Source: Pseudomonadota bacterium (GTDB taxonomy: Bacteria > Pseudomonadota > Alphaproteobacteria > Rhizobiales > Rhizobiaceae). Taken from it: a stretch of DNA of 7,241 bases. A program made the position numbers and the translations under genes. Numbering within the stretch: position 1 is the stretch's first letter; every line of letters begins with the position of its first letter. The stretch covers positions 1 through 7,241 of the forward strand of contig JAEZXF010000280.1 in the NCBI GenBank assembly GCA_023419995.1, given 5' to 3'. Below are positions 4,847-7,241 of this stretch, in pieces. The notes beneath the pieces were generated by a model. That model searched no databases. It saw only the letters and a program-made list of their open reading frames with translations, and had not been told where the DNA came from.

Positions 4847-7241
4847 TCAGCTGCGCGGCTTCAGGTTCTCGGGATCGTAGAGCGCCCTGTAGCCGACCGC
4901 GGCGACCTCGGCCGAAAACACCTCCGAGAAATACTGGACCGCAAGCCTGCGCCCTTCCTGGCACCAGGCCCGGGGCAGATAGGCGAGTGCGATGTTCCTG
5001 CCCACGGTGGGGCCGTAGGCGACGGAGGTGGTGTAGGAGCGGCGGCCGAGTTCGTCGACCAGCGTCTCGCCGGTCGCGGGGTCGATGACCGCCATGGTGC
5101 CGACCGGATAGCGCACCACGCCGGCCGAGTCGGTCGTGTCGGTCAACACCAGCGTGCACAGCATCGCCGGCTGGTGCTCGCGGGCGCGGTACTCGAGATG
5201 CTTCGCCTTGCCGCGGAAGTCCGCCTCCTTGACCTTCGGCCGCGCCAGATCGGCCTCGAACAGGTTGTACTCGGTCGTCAGGTCGGCGTTCTGGAGCCTG
5301 AGGCTCTTCTCCATGCGCCGCGAGTTGGCATAGGTCTCGACGCCGAAGGCCATGACGCCGGTGGCGCGCAGGGCGTCCCACACGGCAAGCCCGTCCTCGT
5401 AGGTCATGTGCAGCTCGAAGCCCTGCTCACCGACATAGGAGATGCGGAAGGCGTCGACGGCCCTGCCGGCGATGCGGATCGGCCTGATCGTGGCGAAGGG
5501 GAAGCTTTCCGGCGAAAGCGCGCCGGGATCCTCCACCGCCTTCTGCAGGATGGCGCGCGCGTTCGGCCCCCAGATGCCGATGGTGACGAATTTCTCGGTG
5601 ACGTCGGTGATGGTGACGTCGAAGCCCCTGTCCTCGGCCACCCGCCTCATATAGGCGAAATCGCGCGGGCCGGCGTCGGCCCCGTCGATGACGCGGCAGC
5701 GGTTGGCCGTGCGCATCACCGTCAGGTCGGCGCGCACCATGCCCTCGTCGTCGAGGAAATGGGTGTAGATGCCGCGGCCGACATTGGCCTCGCCGCCGAT
5801 CTTCGCCGCGCACAGCCATTCCATCAGCGCGACATGGTCCGGCCCCTCGACGTCGTAGATTGCGAAATGCGACAGGTTGACGACGCCGCAATCCTCGCTC
5901 ATCGCCAGATGCTCGGCATTGGACACGCGCCAGAAATGGCGGTTGTCCCACTCGTTCTCGCGCACCGGCACGCGCGCGCCGTACTTGTCGAGGAGATGCT
6001 CGTTGGCGGCGTAGCCGTGGGCGCGCTCCCAACCGCCGAGCTCCATGAAATGGCCGCCGAGCTCCCTCTCGCGCGCGTAGAACGGCGAGCGGCGGATGTT
6101 CCGGCCGGTGGCGTAGGGCTCGCGCGGGTGGACGGCCGGGTTGTAGACCTTGCAGGCCGCCTCGCCGCATCGCCCCTCGACGAAGGCCGCGTCGAGCTGA
6201 TGGTCGTAGAAGCGCGAATAGTCGATGCGCGCGTGGTCGATCTCCGTGCGCCCGTCGGTCATCCAGTCGGCGACCAGCTTGGCCATGCCCGGCGCGTCCT
6301 TGACCCAGATGGCGACGGCGTACCACAGCCCCCTCGCCTTGCGGCTTTCGCCGATCGAGGGACCGCCGTCGGCCGTCACCTGCAGCAGGCCGTTGAACGA
6401 GCGGCGCTCGTCGTAGCCGAGCTCGCCCAGGATCGGCGTCAGCTCGATGGCGCGCTCCAGCGGCTCCAGGATCTGCTCCATGTCGAGGTCGCGCTGCGAC
6501 GGCGACAGCCGCGCCTGCTCCTTCTCCAGGAGGTCGCGCGGATGGACGAGGCGCGGGTTCGTCTCCTCGTAGTAGCCCCATTCGATCATGCCGCCCTCGG
6601 AGGTGACCGGATCGCCGGTGTCGCGCATATAGGCCGAGTTGCCCTGGTCGCGCAGCAACGGAAAGCCGATCTCCTTGCCGGTGCCGGCAAACGCGTCATA
6701 AGGCCCGAAGAAGGTGAGCGGATGGTCGATCGGCATCACTGGCAGGTCCTCGCCCGCCATTTCGGCGATCAGCCGTCCCCACAGGCCGGTGCAGACCACG
6801 ACATGGTCGGCGAGGATGGTGCCGCGCTCCGTCACCACGCCGCGGATGCGCCCCTCCTCGATGACCAGCGACGTCGCGGAGGTGTTGGCGAAGGCCCTGA
6901 GCTTGCCCGACGCCTCGGCCATGTCGACGAGCTTGCCCGCGACCGTCTGCGAGCGCGGGATGACGAGGCCGGCATCGGGGTCCCACAGCCCGCCCTGCAC
7001 CACGCTCTCCTCGATCAGCGGGAATTTCGCCTTGATCTCGGCCGGCTCGATCAGCCGCGCGCGGGTGCCGAAGGCCCTGGCCGACGCCACCTTGCGCCGG
7101 ATCTCGTCCATGCGCGCATCGTCGCCGACGCGCGCCACCTCGAGCCCGCCGACACGGTCGTAGTGGCCGAGCTTCTCGTAGAAATCGATGGAGTAGAGCG
7201 TCGTCCAGCAGGACAGGAAGTCGTGGCTGGTGGTGTAGCAG
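4847..7241 (-). CDS. FAD-dependent oxidoreductase with GcvT domains (dimethylglycine/sarcosine dehydrogenase family), partial 5' end
   Basis: The frame is open from the right edge to a TGA at 4849-4847, giving 797 visible residues; family members are about 810-850 aa. The missing N terminus should hold the GxGxxG Rossmann motif and, in relatives, the FAD-linking His. Numbering from the first complete codon (CYTTSHDFLS...): residues 1-330 are the DAO-type FAD domain (HVVVCTGLWG at 146-155, RSFNGLLQV at 280-288, TADGGPSIGE at 289-298, IWVKDAPGMAKL at 311-322). About 335-390 is the FAO_M linker (YNPAVHPREPYATGRNIRRS at 366-385). About 395-680 is the GcvT folate domain (NLSHFAIYDVEGPDH at 455-469, YVGEQGFELHM at 602-612). 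About 690-790 is the GcvT C-terminal domain (DELGRRSYTTSVAYGPTVG). Such enzymes oxidatively demethylate N-methyl amines such as dimethylglycine or sarcosine, passing the methyl carbon to tetrahydrofolate. The exact substrate is inferred from family and from the nearby GbdR-like regulator. A GTG at 7138 is internal, not the start. Confidence 0.9.
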   Translation of the reverse strand, partial: CYTTSHDFLSCWTTLYSIDFYEKLGHYDRVGGLEVARVGDDARMDEIRRKVASARAFGTRARLIEPAEIKAKFPLIEESVVQGGLWDPDAGLVIPRSQTVAGKLVDMAEASGKLRAFANTSATSLVIEEGRIRGVVTERGTILADHVVVCTGLWGRLIAEMAGEDLPVMPIDHPLTFFGPYDAFAGTGKEIGFPLLRDQGNSAYMRDTGDPVTSEGGMIEWGYYEETNPRLVHPRDLLEKEQARLSPSQRDLDMEQILEPLERAIELTPILGELGYDERRSFNGLLQVTADGGPSIGESRKARGLWYAVAIWVKDAPGMAKLVADWMTDGRTEIDHARIDYSRFYDHQLDAAFVEGRCGEAACKVYNPAVHPREPYATGRNIRRSPFYARERELGGHFMELGGWERAHGYAANEHLLDKYGARVPVRENEWDNRHFWRVSNAEHLAMSEDCGVVNLSHFAIYDVEGPDHVALMEWLCAAKIGGEANVGRGIYTHFLDDEGMVRADLTVMRTANRCRVIDGADAGPRDFAYMRRVAEDRGFDVTITDVTEKFVTIGIWGPNARAILQKAVEDPGALSPESFPFATIRPIRIAGRAVDAFRISYVGEQGFELHMTYEDGLAVWDALRATGVMAFGVETYANSRRMEKSLRLQNADLTTEYNLFEADLARPKVKEADFRGKAKHLEYRAREHQPAMLCTLVLTDTTDSAGVVRYPVGTMAVIDPATGETLVDELGRRSYTTSVAYGPTVGRNIALAYLPRAWCQEGRRLAVQYFSEVFSAEVAAVGYRALYDPENLKPRS

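Noticed and set aside
4847..7138. GTG at 7138 as the start of the oxidoreductase
   Set aside because: The frame stays open to the window edge with sensible family sequence upstream (TLYSIDFYEKLGHYDR), and a start here would remove the FAD-binding N terminus. The gene is cut by the window instead.

Overview
The window is GC-rich with compact, mostly well-codon-biased genes. It reads like chromosomal DNA of an alphaproteobacterium, most likely Hyphomicrobiales (Rhizobiales; Phyllobacteriaceae/Mesorhizobium-like). That placement rests on the gene families present: a DUF1127 small basic protein divergent from a LysR regulator, a DUF1194 periplasmic protein, a GlxA/GbdR-type regulator, a GcvT-fused FAD oxidoreductase, and a protein with a PRVPxGxPDGGQWT-like motif. 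It is inferred from recalled family distribution, not from a database match. I see no tRNA or rRNA gene, CRISPR array, insertion sequence or phage module.

Layout, left to right. (1) Bases 1-429, minus strand: the 5' part of an unrecognised GTG-started gene that runs off the left edge, with a strong Shine-Dalgarno and less GC-biased codons than its neighbours. (2) A 268-bp divergent spacer. (3) 698-1582, plus: an HSL-type alpha/beta hydrolase with a complete catalytic set. (4) 1595-2491, minus: a LysR-family regulator, convergent with the hydrolase. (5) 2492-2615: a divergent control region with three overlapping inverted repeats, one an exact T-N11-A LysR-type box. (6) 2616-2783, plus: a 55-aa DUF1127 protein. 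(7) 2918-3916, plus: a GlxA-family regulator (DJ-1/PfpI-like domain plus AraC HTH). (8) 3927-4757, minus: a secreted DUF1194/VWA-like protein, convergent with the regulator. (9) A rho-independent terminator at 4785-4817 for the minus strand. (10) 4847 to beyond the right edge, minus: a large FAD-dependent oxidoreductase fused to GcvT-like folate-binding domains (dimethylglycine/sarcosine dehydrogenase family), truncated at its N terminus by the window end.

How the genes may work together. Two units are plausible. The LysR regulator probably controls itself and the DUF1127 gene from the shared control region; the spacing of the T-N11-A box to a predicted promoter fits classical LysR architecture. 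The GlxA-family regulator resembles GbdR, which in Pseudomonas activates glycine betaine, dimethylglycine and sarcosine catabolism. A GcvT-type demethylating dehydrogenase lies one gene away, so a small methylated-amine (one-carbon) catabolic locus is a reasonable inference. The hydrolase, the DUF1194 protein and the left-edge gene have no clear functional link to these units.

Nothing here clearly constitutes a new system. The points most worth a second look are the LysR/DUF1127 control region, the overlooked left-edge gene, and the divergent oxidoreductase subfamily beside a GbdR-like regulator.
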